Shown here in pieces: positions 8,713 to 17,071 of a DNA stretch of 33,740 nucleotides. Position 1 is the first letter of the stretch; every line of letters begins with the position of its first letter. Source of the DNA: Lachnospiraceae bacterium (GTDB lineage: Bacteria > Bacillota > Clostridia > Lachnospirales > Lachnospiraceae). The position numbers were made by a program, and so were the translations under genes. The stretch is from assembly GCA_017532145.1 (NCBI GenBank), contig JAFXJR010000115.1:1-33740 (forward strand), written 5' to 3'. The notes under the pieces are model-generated. The model was given only the letters and a program-made list of their open reading frames with translations. It made no database searches and was not told the DNA's origin.

Positions 8713-9306
8713 TTACTCAGGAATATCTGCTACCTGTCTCATATAATCACTGCCTTCTCCTGAAAAGGTAATAATCTGACCTTCTTCAGCATATCCCATT
8801 CCCAACTCCTGAATGGCTATTCTCTTAATTTCCTCCAAATCTTCGCTGCTTTGAATCAGAGTATATCTTTCATCATTTTTTTCCTTTAATGTATTCAGTG
8901 TACTTTTCAGATTGGCATTGATTTTAACCTGCTTTGTTATATTCCACTGTAGAGCAATATATCCAAGCAACAAAACACCTACTACAGAAAGGGTTACTGT
9001 CAAAAACAAAACATATGCCAGGTTCATATTGTGAGCCTTTGCCCTATTTTTCCTGGCTGCCTGTAGCGTTTCCCGCCTGTTCTGCTCTCGTCTGGCCTGC
9101 TCCTTTTGTCGTCGTATTGCCTCCCTTCGCCTTCTCTCCCGTTCTGCTGCCGGTTCACGCTCTAAAGGCTCAGCATAAGCAGACCTACGCTGGGCAGATC
9201 CTCTTTCGTCTAGTTTCCTTACTGCACTTCCATGAATATAGGCTGTCCCCTGTTCTGCGTATATCTGCTGTCTTCTGTTATCCTGTCTTACCCTACGCTG
9301 TGCCAT
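8713..9306 (-). CDS. ftsL: FtsL/DivIC-like septum protein with long charged N-terminus
   Basis: Bitopic division protein of 197 residues, called by position (between rsmH and the division PBP) and architecture. Residues 1-94 are cytoplasmic and crowded with Arg, Glu and Gln. One TM lies at about 95-118. A predicted coiled coil follows (about 121-152, VKINANLKSTLNTLKEKNDE), then a short C-terminal region with IAIQELGMGYAEEGQIITF, the FtsL/DivIC-like ending. Typical FtsL is near 110 residues, so the N-terminal extension is long. The start has a strong AAGGAGGTAAT. FtsL forms a complex with DivIB/FtsQ and DivIC that activates FtsW-PBP. Sequence divergence means the family call rests mostly on context. 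Confidence 0.8.
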   Translation of the reverse strand: MAQRRVRQDNRRQQIYAEQGTAYIHGSAVRKLDERGSAQRRSAYAEPLEREPAAERERRRREAIRRQKEQARREQNRRETLQAARKNRAKAHNMNLAYVLFLTVTLSVVGVLLLGYIALQWNITKQVKINANLKSTLNTLKEKNDERYTLIQSSEDLEEIKRIAIQELGMGYAEEGQIITFSGEGSDYMRQVADIPE

Positions 9307-9335
9307 ATTACCTCCTTATTTCTGTCTCTATCTGC

Positions 9336-10316
9336 TTACATTGATGCCATTGACTCTGTTCCTTCCCAGCCCTTCTCAAACACTCTGAGTCTGGCACTTT
9401 TAGAACGCTTATTCTGTACCAGTTCCTCCTCTCCCGGAAGAATGGGCTTCCTGGTAACTACCTTTCCTTTTGAATGATTGCCACAGAAACACATCGGAAA
9501 ATCAGGTGGACAAATACAGGGATTTTCACTTTTGCGAAATGCCGTCTTTACCATTCGATCTTCCAAAGAATGGAAGGTAATTACACAAAATCTTCCTCCC
9601 GGATTCAGATAATCCATAAAATGCTCCAAAGCCTCCTGCAATACCTCCAGCTCTCTGTTACAGGCTATCCTAATCGCCTGAAATGTTCTTTTGGAAGGAT
9701 GCCCGCCAGCTTGTCTCATTTTTACCGGAATGGCTGCCTTAATAATTTCATTCAGCTCACCGGTAGTCTCAATGGTCTTTTCCTGCCTGGCTCTAACGAT
9801 ATGCTTTGCAATATTCTTTGCAAATTTATCTTCTCCATAATCCCGAATGATTTGAAACAGCTCTGATTCTGTATAATCATTTACAATATCTCTGGCCGTC
9901 AGCTTCTGTCTGGTATCCATTCTCATATCCAGCAAGGTATCATATTTATAAGAAAATCCTCTCTCCAGGTTGTCCAGCTGATAAGAGGAAACGCCTAAAT
10001 CCAGTAAAATACCATCAACTCTCCGGATACCCAGACTATTCAGTACCTCTCCTGCCTGACAATAATTGCTGCGTACAATGGTTATGCGTTCTCCAAATGA
10101 GGATAGGCGGTTTCCTGCTGCTTTTATAGCAGCTTCATCCTGGTCCAACCCAATGAGTCTTCCCTTTTTTCCCAGTCTCTTTGCTATCTCAAAGGAATGA
10201 CCCCCTCCCCCTAATGTACCATCCATATAGATACCATCCGGCTTTATATTCAGTGCCTCCAGGGACTCATGTAACAAAACAGATGTATGTACAAACGGAC
10301 TGTTCTTTCCTTCCAT
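9336..10316 (-). CDS. rsmH: 16S rRNA (cytosine(1402)-N(4))-methyltransferase RsmH
   Basis: SAM-dependent methyltransferase (MraW) of 326 residues that modifies C1402 in the decoding centre of 16S rRNA. The SAM-binding [18 protein letters not shown] is near the N-terminus. [22 protein letters not shown] and [14 protein letters not shown] are characteristic family motifs. A Cys cluster follows ([17 protein letters not shown]). The start is ATG with GGGAGGAG four bases upstream. This is the first gene of the dcw cluster here; mraZ, which commonly precedes it, is absent. A strong promoter and a hairpin lie in the 220 bp upstream. Confidence 0.96.
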   Translation of the reverse strand: MEGKNSPFVHTSVLLHESLEALNIKPDGIYMDGTLGGGGHSFEIAKRLGKKGRLIGLDQDEAAIKAAGNRLSSFGERITIVRSNYCQAGEVLNSLGIRRVDGILLDLGVSSYQLDNLERGFSYKYDTLLDMRMDTRQKLTARDIVNDYTESELFQIIRDYGEDKFAKNIAKHIVRARQEKTIETTGELNEIIKAAIPVKMRQAGGHPSKRTFQAIRIACNRELEVLQEALEHFMDYLNPGGRFCVITFHSLEDRMVKTAFRKSENPCICPPDFPMCFCGNHSKGKVVTRKPILPGEEELVQNKRSKSARLRVFEKGWEGTESMASM

Positions 10317-10348
10317 CTGCTCCTCCCTTTCCTATTTCTATTTTCACT

Positions 10349-10371
10349 GAATCAGGGAAGGTCCCTGATTC
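10349..10371 (-). promoter_or_regulatory. Leader hairpin upstream of rsmH
   Basis: A 10-bp perfect stem, GAATCAGGGA paired with TCCCTGATTC, has a three-base loop. It lies between the rsmH promoter and its ribosome binding site, so it would be in the 5' UTR of the dcw transcript. No T-run follows on the minus strand, which argues against a terminator. It may be a protein operator or an RNA-stability element. Confidence 0.55.
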
Positions 10372-10388
10372 TCCCCACTTTTATAATG

Positions 10389-10417
10389 ATTTTATACTAT
10401 GACCCCAGCTTTGACAA
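10389..10417 (-). promoter_or_regulatory. Sigma-A type promoter for rsmH and the dcw cluster
   Basis: On the minus strand, TTGTCA (10412-10417) and TAAAAT (10389-10394) are separated by exactly 17 bases, each one mismatch from consensus. It lies about 73 bases upstream of the rsmH ATG and just after the ychF terminator, so the dcw cluster appears to start its own transcript here. Confidence 0.7.
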
Positions 10418-10500
10418 GCAATAATTTTGAAATTTTTGGCAGGACTCTGGTAAGTTTTTTCCTTTATAGCAAGGATTTTGAAAAACCAACGGAAAAGTAC

Positions 10501-10522
10501 AAAAACCCCCTCCAAGGAGGGG
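10501..10522 (-). terminator. Intrinsic terminator after ychF
   Basis: On the minus strand CCCCTCC and GGAGGGG form a GC-rich hairpin followed at once by GTTTTTG. It is 14 bases after the ychF stop and separates the ychF transcript from the rsmH promoter. Confidence 0.85.
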
Positions 10523-10536
10523 ATTCATGATCGCTT

Positions 10537-11634
10537 TTATACATTAAAACGGAAAAGGATTACATCTCCATCCTTAACCACATATTCCTTACCTTCCATA
10601 CCGACCAGTCCTTTTTCTCTGGCAGCTGCCAGAGAACCCTGCTCCAGCAAATCCTTATAGTTAACTACTTCTGCCTTAATAAAGCCTCTTTCAAAATCAG
10701 TATGAATCTTTCCTGCTGCCTGAGGTGCCTTTGTTCCTCTGCGAATCGTCCAGGCTCTGGTTTCATCCTCTCCTGCTGTCAAGAAGCTGTGCAATCCCAG
10801 AATATGATAGCTGGCCCTAATCAGCTTTTCCAACCCGGACTCCTTCAAGCCCAAATCCTCTAAAAACATCGCTTTTTCTTCCTCATCCAGCTCTGCAATC
10901 TCCTGCTCTATCTGAGCACAAATCAAAAATACCTCACTGCCATTTTCAGCCGCAAAGCTTCTTACTGCCTCCACCATAGAGTTGCCGGCTCCATCCTCTG
11001 CCAAATCTTCTTCTGCCACATTGGCAGCAAAGATAACCGGCTTATCGGTGAGAAGATTATAGGAAGCCAGCCAGCCCTGCTCATCCTCATCCTCCGTCTC
11101 AAAGCTCCTTGCCAGTTTGCCCTCCTCTAAATAAGTTTTGATACGCTCTAATAGCCCCAGTTCTTTTGCCAGTGTCTTATCCATTCTGGCTCCTTTACTG
11201 GTCTTGGCTATTCTTCGCTCCAATATCTCAATATCAGAAAAAATCAGTTCCAGATTAATGGTCTCTATATCCCTTACCGGGTCGATACTGCCATCCACAT
11301 GAACCACATTTTCGTCCTCAAAGCAGCGAACGACATGGACAATCGCGTCCACCTCACGAATATTGCTTAAAAACTGATTGCCCAGACCTTCTCCCTTGGA
11401 TGCGCCCTTCACCAATCCTGCAATATCTACAAATTCAATTACAGCAGGTGTTACCTTTTTAGACTGGTACATATCCCCCAACAGCTTTAGTCTCTCATCA
11501 GGAACTGCTACCATTCCCACATTGGGGTCAATGGTACAGAAGGGATAGTTAGCCGATTCTGCTCCTGCCTTGGTTAATGAATTAAATAAGGTACTCTTTC
11601 CTACATTGGGGAGTCCTACTATACCCAGTTTCAT
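10537..11634 (-). CDS. ychF: Redox-regulated ATPase/GTPase YchF (OLA1 family)
   Basis: Cytoplasmic Obg-family P-loop NTPase of 365 residues, unusual in preferring ATP; it binds ribosomes and is linked to stress responses. Walker A is GLPNVGKST near the N-terminus. DIAGLVKGASKGEGLGNQFL is the switch II (G3) region of the family, and NVAEED sits at the altered G4 position. A coiled-coil insertion lies mid-protein. The C-terminal TGS domain ends with RRGTKAPQAAGKIHTDFERGF and DVILFRFNV. The start is set at 11634. GGAGG at 11643-11647 is eight bases upstream, inside the first codons of a longer reading frame that lacks its own ribosome binding site. The product then begins MKLGIVGLPNVGKS, as homologues do. 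A terminator follows directly. Confidence 0.96.
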   Translation of the reverse strand: MKLGIVGLPNVGKSTLFNSLTKAGAESANYPFCTIDPNVGMVAVPDERLKLLGDMYQSKKVTPAVIEFVDIAGLVKGASKGEGLGNQFLSNIREVDAIVHVVRCFEDENVVHVDGSIDPVRDIETINLELIFSDIEILERRIAKTSKGARMDKTLAKELGLLERIKTYLEEGKLARSFETEDEDEQGWLASYNLLTDKPVIFAANVAEEDLAEDGAGNSMVEAVRSFAAENGSEVFLICAQIEQEIAELDEEEKAMFLEDLGLKESGLEKLIRASYHILGLHSFLTAGEDETRAWTIRRGTKAPQAAGKIHTDFERGFIKAEVVNYKDLLEQGSLAAAREKGLVGMEGKEYVVKDGDVILFRFNV

Positions 11635-11662
11635 CTGTTTATCCTCCATTTATTATCTATTT

Positions 11663-11752
11663 GTAACTGTTCAGTTCGTCACCGTTACCATCGTTGCAAC
11701 GACGTTTTCCTATAGTCAGCACAGCAAGTGTACCGACCTGCTGAATCGTTAC
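11663..11752. mobile_element. 90-bp MITE-like palindromic element
   Basis: Terminal inverted repeats GTAACTGTTCAG (11663-11674) and CTGAATCGTTAC (11741-11752) match at 10 of 12 positions. TCTATTT occurs just outside both ends (11656-11662 and 11754-11760), a possible target duplication. Internal palindromes such as CGTTGCAACG are present, and there is no coding capacity. It fills the gap between rsgA and ychF. A related copy, truncated at one end, is at 28166-28230, and a terminal fragment is at 27868-27896. It may form a structured RNA within the operon transcript. Confidence 0.7.
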
Positions 11753-11771
11753 CTCTATTTATTCTATCTGT

Positions 11772-12662
11772 TTATCCGTATCTTTTCTGCTCCTGTAGCT
11801 CCTTGTACAGCAGCTGATAGTTCTGATACCTGGACTGACTAATCTGTGCCTGCTCCAGAGCCGCTTTTACCCCACATCCTGGCTCATGAATATGGACACA
11901 ACCGGAAAACCTGCATTGAGCTTCATATTTTCTAAATTCCAAATAGTAATCCTTCAGTCTTTCTTTTTCCAGCTGAAAAAGCTTCAGAGAGGTAAAACCT
12001 GGTGTATCCATCAAATAGGTTCCCTTCTGTAGGGCAATGATTTCAGAATGCCTTGTGGTATGTCTGCCTCTTCCAATCTTCTCACTGATACTGCCCGTTT
12101 CCATTCCTGCCTCCGGCTGCAGGCAGTTGATAATCGAAGATTTTCCCACACCACTGGGACCGGCTACTGCAGTGGTTTTTCCCTGCAGCAGCTGCCTTAG
12201 CTCATCCAATCCCTGACGATTTCGGACACTCACAAACAGCACTTTGCTGCCACAGCCTTCATAAACCCTTTGCAGCACCTCTTTTTCTTCTTCTGAGGCA
12301 ATATCTATTTTGTTAAAACAGACAATACTCTCCAATCCCTGCTGTTCCATCATAATCAGAAAACGATCCAACAGATTTAAATTTGGCTCCGGTCTGCGAA
12401 TAGAAAAGATAATCAATGCCTGGTCAATATTAGCTACTGCCGGCCGAATCAATTCATTATTCCGAGGCAACAATTCCACAATATTACCAATCCGCTTTTC
12501 TTCCTGTAAAATCTCCAGCTCTACATTGTCTCCCACCAGCGGCTTTCGATTGTCCTTACGGAAAATTCCCTTCGCTTTACACTCATATACTCTGCCCTTT
12601 GGCTTTTCTTGTGTGTGGACATAATAAAAACCTGCTATGCCCTTAATAATCTTTCCCTGCAT
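11772..12662 (-). CDS. rsgA: Ribosome small subunit-dependent GTPase RsgA
   Basis: Circularly permuted GTPase (YloQ/EngC) of 296 residues that acts late in 30S subunit assembly. An N-terminal OB-fold is followed by permuted G motifs in the order FNKID (116-120), GPSGVGKSS (168-176), DTPGF (219-223). The C-terminal zinc-binding cluster uses Cys250, Cys255, His257 and Cys263. The start is ATG after GGAGAAAGGAT. It lies 26 bp after prkC and completes the conserved phosphatase-kinase-rsgA block of Firmicutes. In B. subtilis the homologue is a substrate of the PrkC kinase. Confidence 0.95.
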   Translation of the reverse strand: MQGKIIKGIAGFYYVHTQEKPKGRVYECKAKGIFRKDNRKPLVGDNVELEILQEEKRIGNIVELLPRNNELIRPAVANIDQALIIFSIRRPEPNLNLLDRFLIMMEQQGLESIVCFNKIDIASEEEKEVLQRVYEGCGSKVLFVSVRNRQGLDELRQLLQGKTTAVAGPSGVGKSSIINCLQPEAGMETGSISEKIGRGRHTTRHSEIIALQKGTYLMDTPGFTSLKLFQLEKERLKDYYLEFRKYEAQCRFSGCVHIHEPGCGVKAALEQAQISQSRYQNYQLLYKELQEQKRYG

Positions 12663-12688
12663 ATCCTTTCTCCGGCTCCTTTGAGCAT

Positions 12689-15085
12689 CTATCCCTCCAG
12701 TGTAAATTCTACTTCTCTGGTAATCATTCTTTGTTCTGTAGCCCCCTCTGTAGTAATCGTCTCTCCTGTCTGGGGATCTGTATAGGTGGTAGGTTCTGTT
12801 GTTACTGTATAATGAAAGGTAATCGTTCCTTTCTGGGATTTGATTCCATTATAGTTTACCGGTATAGGAAAGGAAGTAGTCGCTGTGCTTAACAGCTGTA
12901 CCCCATCTGCTGTGTCCACCGTTACCTGTACATTCAGTCCATTGACATACTGCGGATCCTCCTCTGCAGTAGGTGCCTGAATATTGCCTGTATAGCTGTA
13001 GCTGGGCTGCTTAGGACCGATACTGACTCTTAAATCTATGGCGGTACCTTTATCCACATAGGAGCCTACAGAATAGCTTTGATAGCATACCAGACCCGTC
13101 AGAGAGGTATCCTCATTATTCACTTCTGATACACTGCCAAGAGGTAAGCCCAATTCGGTCAGCTTTGCCATGGCAGTTTTCTCTGTCTCACCGATTAAAT
13201 TGGGAACACGAACCTTTGTATCCTCTGCTCCCTTACTAATCTTAATAGCCACTGCCGATCCAGAGGGTGCTTTAGTACCCCCTTCAGGACTCTGGGAAAT
13301 GACATGATCCTTTGGTACCTGCTCATCATAGCTTTCTGTCGTATTCACTACAAAACTTTTCTGTTTCAAAGTGGAAACAGCCTGTGCCTTAGACTGACCT
13401 ACCACATCAGGAACTTCAATCCCTGTAAAACCTGCACTTACCGTTAATAAGATTTTGGTGGAGGAATCCACCGGCCTGCCGATGCCTATATTACATTCCA
13501 GCACCAGTCCCTCTTCATAATTTGTATTTTCTCTGTAGGTAACTTCTGGTGTCAGCCCCATTGCCGTCAGCTCCTGTTTTACCTCCTCCACCTGTCGCCC
13601 TACTACTTCCGGCATCTCTACCGGTGTCATTTCCTGAGGCTGCTGTTCTTCCTGTGCCTGGGTCTGATTTTGAGAAGCTCCCTGTTCTTCTGTTTCCTTT
13701 CCAAATGGCAAAATCCCCAGAGTTTTACCTACTAAAAAGAGAACGATACAGCCAATCAGTACAGCTGCTACAATGGCTAACACCGTCGTCATTCGCTCCA
13801 TTCGGGAATCATATCCACTGCCTTCTTCCTCTTCTTCTCTGGATACTTCTGCCTTTGGAGAAGGCTCTTCTACTCTTCTCACCGGACGTTCTTCTGCTCT
13901 GGGTGTCTCTCTCACCGCTTCCCTTACCGGCTCTCTCACTTCTCTTAAAGGCTCTCTCACTGCTTCCCTTACCGGCTCTCTCTCTGCTTCCTTTATGGGT
14001 TCTCGCCCAGGTTCCTTCATCGGCTCCCTGACAGTCTCTCTCTTTGTTTCTCTAACAGAGCCTTCTCTTACGGATTCCCTTACCAGCTCTCTTACCGCTT
14101 CTCTGCTTTCTCTTTGGATATTCTGACCGGAGCGGGGAGAGTCTTCTCTATCCTCTCTACGAATAACCTGAATAGACTGTCGTTTAATCTGCTGCATATC
14201 CTGATCGGTAATGGCTCTGGTAGTTGCCTCCTCATCCGGACTGACCATTTTCACAAAGTCCTCCTCCGGGCTAATGAGAGACTTCTTTAAGTCTGCAATC
14301 AAATCTGCCATGGTCTGATATCTTCTGTCCGGACTTTTCTGACAGCACTTTAAGACAATCTGTTCCACACTAACAGGAATTTCTGTTACATAGTCTCTGG
14401 GAGACGGTAATGCCTCCTGAATATGCTTAATGGCAATAGCCACTGTCGTTTCTCCATTAAAGGGGACTCTTCCTGTCAGCATCTCAAACAGGGTAATACC
14501 CATAGAATAAATATCGCTTTTTTCATCGCTATATCCGCCTCTTGCCTGTTCTGGTGAGGTATAATGGACAGACCCCATTACATTTGAAGTAATGGTATTG
14601 CTGGTAGCTGCCTTGGCAATACCAAAATCTGTCACCTTTACCTTACCCTCTTTGGAAATAATAATATTCTGTGGCTTAATATCCCGATGAATAATATGAT
14701 TATTATGTGCTGCTTCAATTCCCATGGAAACCTGAATGGCAATGCTGACAGCCTCCTTTACAGAAAGCCGAGCTTTTTTCTCTATATATTTTTTCAGCGT
14801 AATTCCTTCTACCAGCTCCATGACGATGTAATAAATATCGTTTTCCTCACCTACATCGTATACATTGACAATATTGGAATGCATCAGACCGGCTGCCGCC
14901 TGAGCCTCCACCCGGAATTTACTGACAAAGTTTGCATTTTCGGAAAACTCCTGCTTCAGTACCTTTACTGCCACAAAACGGTTTAGCTTATGGCACTTCG
15001 CCTTATATACGTCAGACATGCCGCCGGTACCAATCTTCTCTATAATTTCATACCGGTCTCCTATCATCATTCCTATTTTTATCAT
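12689..15085 (-). CDS. prkC: Ser/Thr protein kinase with three PASTA domains
   Basis: Transmembrane Hanks-type kinase of 798 residues that senses muropeptides or lipid II and phosphorylates division, wall and translation proteins. Kinase motifs: GTGGMSDVYKA glycine loop, VAVKVL lysine, HRDIKPQN, DFG and GSVHYTSPEQA. Next is a juxtamembrane linker (about 323-415) dominated by Arg-Glu dipeptides, then one TM at about 442-465. Three extracellular PASTA repeats begin at VEMPEVVG, IEVPDVVG and VRVPNLIG, and an extra C-terminal domain rich in Thr follows. I use ATG 15085, giving MIKIGMMIGDRYEI; the longer frame begins at a TTG overlapping the phosphatase gene. It lies 20 bp after the phosphatase and before rsgA. 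Confidence 0.95.
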   Translation of the reverse strand: MIKIGMMIGDRYEIIEKIGTGGMSDVYKAKCHKLNRFVAVKVLKQEFSENANFVSKFRVEAQAAAGLMHSNIVNVYDVGEENDIYYIVMELVEGITLKKYIEKKARLSVKEAVSIAIQVSMGIEAAHNNHIIHRDIKPQNIIISKEGKVKVTDFGIAKAATSNTITSNVMGSVHYTSPEQARGGYSDEKSDIYSMGITLFEMLTGRVPFNGETTVAIAIKHIQEALPSPRDYVTEIPVSVEQIVLKCCQKSPDRRYQTMADLIADLKKSLISPEEDFVKMVSPDEEATTRAITDQDMQQIKRQSIQVIRREDREDSPRSGQNIQRESREAVRELVRESVREGSVRETKRETVREPMKEPGREPIKEAEREPVREAVREPLREVREPVREAVRETPRAEERPVRRVEEPSPKAEVSREEEEEGSGYDSRMERMTTVLAIVAAVLIGCIVLFLVGKTLGILPFGKETEEQGASQNQTQAQEEQQPQEMTPVEMPEVVGRQVEEVKQELTAMGLTPEVTYRENTNYEEGLVLECNIGIGRPVDSSTKILLTVSAGFTGIEVPDVVGQSKAQAVSTLKQKSFVVNTTESYDEQVPKDHVISQSPEGGTKAPSGSAVAIKISKGAEDTKVRVPNLIGETEKTAMAKLTELGLPLGSVSEVNNEDTSLTGLVCYQSYSVGSYVDKGTAIDLRVSIGPKQPSYSYTGNIQAPTAEEDPQYVNGLNVQVTVDTADGVQLLSTATTSFPIPVNYNGIKSQKGTITFHYTVTTEPTTYTDPQTGETITTEGATEQRMITREVEFTLEG

Positions 15086-15105
15086 TCTAAATACCTTTGC
15101 CCCTT

Positions 15106-15849
15106 TCAAACGCCTTCTGCAAACGGCTCTATAATGATGACTGCTATATTGTCTCTGCCGCCGTTATCGTTGGCTGCCCGTACCAGTTCCCCTGCCTTTT
15201 CTTCCACGCTCTCCCAACTTCCTACAATCCTGTGGATTTCTTCGTCCTCCAGCATATTGGTCAAACCATCCGAGCATAGAAGAACTGTGTCTCCCTTTTC
15301 CAATTCCACACGAAAAAAATCTATCTCAACAGAAGACTTCACCCCTACCGCTCTAGTAATAATATTTTTATCTGGATGTACCCTTGCTGCCTCTCTGTTG
15401 ATGCCTCCCATACGAACCATTTCCTCTACTAAGGAATGATCCCTTGTAATCTGTCGTATTCCATCATTATTTATCACATACAGTCTGCTATCCCCTACAT
15501 TAGCAACCTCTAAGTATCTGCCTGCCAGACAGGCAGCTGCTACAATAGTAGTACCCATTCCTCTAAGAGCTTCATTCTCCTCAGACTTTTGCAGAATCCG
15601 ATGATTGGCTGTCTGGATTGCTTTTTCCAGGAGCTTGCCTGGATTTTGCTCAATGGATTGTCTGATTTCCTCCGTAATCGTCTCTACCGCATATCTGGAG
15701 GCATAGTCTCCTGCATTATGCCCTCCCATACCGTCTGCTACAATAAAAAGATTAGGAAGGTTTCCCACTGCCTGCTTTGAGGCAAACACATAATCCTGAT
15801 TCAGTTTTCTAATCCTTCCTATATCTGTAATGGAACATGTCTTCATCAC
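15106..15849 (-). CDS. prpC: PP2C-family Ser/Thr protein phosphatase
   Basis: Metal-dependent phosphatase (Stp1/PrpC) of 247 residues that reverses phosphorylation by the adjacent PASTA kinase. PP2C motifs with the metal-binding aspartates are clear: FIVADGMGGHNAGDYASRYA, VANVGDSRLYVI, LLCSDGLTNMLEDEE and NDNGGRDNIAVI. There is no signal peptide or TM, so it is cytoplasmic. The start is ATG with GGAGG ten bases upstream. Only 2 bp separate it from rlmN and 20 bp from the kinase, which supports co-transcription and a matched kinase-phosphatase pair. Confidence 0.95.
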   Translation of the reverse strand: MMKTCSITDIGRIRKLNQDYVFASKQAVGNLPNLFIVADGMGGHNAGDYASRYAVETITEEIRQSIEQNPGKLLEKAIQTANHRILQKSEENEALRGMGTTIVAAACLAGRYLEVANVGDSRLYVINNDGIRQITRDHSLVEEMVRMGGINREAARVHPDKNIITRAVGVKSSVEIDFFRVELEKGDTVLLCSDGLTNMLEDEEIHRIVGSWESVEEKAGELVRAANDNGGRDNIAVIIIEPFAEGV

Positions 15850-15851
15850 GT

Positions 15852-16928
15852 CTAAACCTCCAGACTACCTTGATACCTACGCCTAAGCTGACCACAGGCA
15901 CCGTCAATGTCTCTGCCCATTTCCCTTCTAATAGTAACATTAATTCCATTTTTTTCAAGTTTATTTTTAAATGACTGTATCTGTTGTGAAGAACTGGCCT
16001 GAAAATCTCTTTCCTTAATGGGATTTACGGGTATCAGATTGACATGACAGTTCAAAGGACCTGCCAGACCTGCCAAAGCTTGTGCCTCCTGACAGCTGTC
16101 ATTCACTCCCTCTACCAGACTATATTCAAAGGTTACTCTTCTGCCTGTCTTTTCTCTGTAGTAGGCACAGGCCTCCATTAACTCCTCCAAACTGTATTTG
16201 TTGGCGATAGGCATCAGCTTTCTTCGCCTTTCGTCTGTAGTGGCATGTAGAGAAAGTGCCAGAGTAATCTGCAGCCTCTCCTCTGCCAGCTTTTTCATTT
16301 GAGGTACCAATCCACAGGTAGATACTGTTACACTTCTCTGGCTGATGTGCAAGCCGTTTTCATCTGTTAAAAGCCGGATAAATTTTAACAGATTATCATA
16401 ATTATCCAGCGGCTCTCCTGTTCCCATTACCACCACATTGGCTACCCGCTCACCGGTTAAGCGAGTAATCAGATAAATCTGCTCCAACATTTCTGATGGT
16501 CGTAAGGAACGCTCCAGTCCATCCAAGGTAGAAGCACAGAAGGCACAGCCCATACGACAGCCTACCTGGGAAGAAATACAAACCGAATTTCCATGTTTAT
16601 ATTTCATCCAGACACTTTCTACGGTATTACCATCACCCAACTGAAACAGAAATTTTTTCGTCCCATCCTGGGCAGACTCCTGTACCCGAATCTGCTTTAA
16701 CGAAGTCAATGTATATCTTTTCTGACATTTTTCTTTTAAGTTCTTGGGAAGATTGGTCATTTCCTCATAATCTCTGGCCAGCTTTATATGCAGCCACTCA
16801 TACAGCTGCTTTCCCCGAAAGCTCTTTTCCCCCATCTTCTCCATATCCTGTTTCAATTCTTCCAGAGTCAGAGACTTTATATCCTTCTTTTCCTCTGGTT
16901 TGTCTATCTTTCTTCTCGTTTCGTCCAT
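15852..16928 (-). CDS. rlmN: Dual-specificity 23S rRNA/tRNA (adenine-C2) methyltransferase RlmN
   Basis: Radical SAM enzyme of 358 residues that methylates A2503 of 23S rRNA and A37 of some tRNAs. The cluster-binding motif is CRMGCAFC (Cys124, Cys128, Cys131), within SSQVGCRMGCAFCAS. VVMGTGEPLDNYDN and ALSLHATTDERRRKLMPI are family-typical. The C-terminal GACGQLR contains the cysteine of the methyl-transfer mechanism (about Cys345). I start at ATG 16928, with GAAGG four bases upstream; an in-frame TTG 30 bases earlier is less likely. A Cfr resistance enzyme is less likely given the operon position between rsmB and the phosphatase. Confidence 0.95.
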   Translation of the reverse strand: MDETRRKIDKPEEKKDIKSLTLEELKQDMEKMGEKSFRGKQLYEWLHIKLARDYEEMTNLPKNLKEKCQKRYTLTSLKQIRVQESAQDGTKKFLFQLGDGNTVESVWMKYKHGNSVCISSQVGCRMGCAFCASTLDGLERSLRPSEMLEQIYLITRLTGERVANVVVMGTGEPLDNYDNLLKFIRLLTDENGLHISQRSVTVSTCGLVPQMKKLAEERLQITLALSLHATTDERRRKLMPIANKYSLEELMEACAYYREKTGRRVTFEYSLVEGVNDSCQEAQALAGLAGPLNCHVNLIPVNPIKERDFQASSSQQIQSFKNKLEKNGINVTIRREMGRDIDGACGQLRRRYQGSLEV

Positions 16929-17071
16929 TACACCTTCACTTTCTGCCCTTATCTGCAACAGTCTTTATTTTCTTTTTCCTCTGTATTCTGACTTTATCTG
17001 CCACATTCTGCTTACTCTTTCCTATCTCTGGTAGTTTTCTCAAGGTGAATGCTCACCCTTCATCAACTGCT

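Noticed and set aside
10372-10412. Two TGGGG boxes as possible MraZ sites upstream of rsmH
   Set aside because: The spacing is far from the regular short spacing of MraZ boxes, and no mraZ is in the window.
13549-14126. Two plus-strand open frames opposite the PASTA kinase linker
   Set aside because: Their Leu/Ser/Pro-rich repeats are simply the complement of the Arg-Glu repeat codons.
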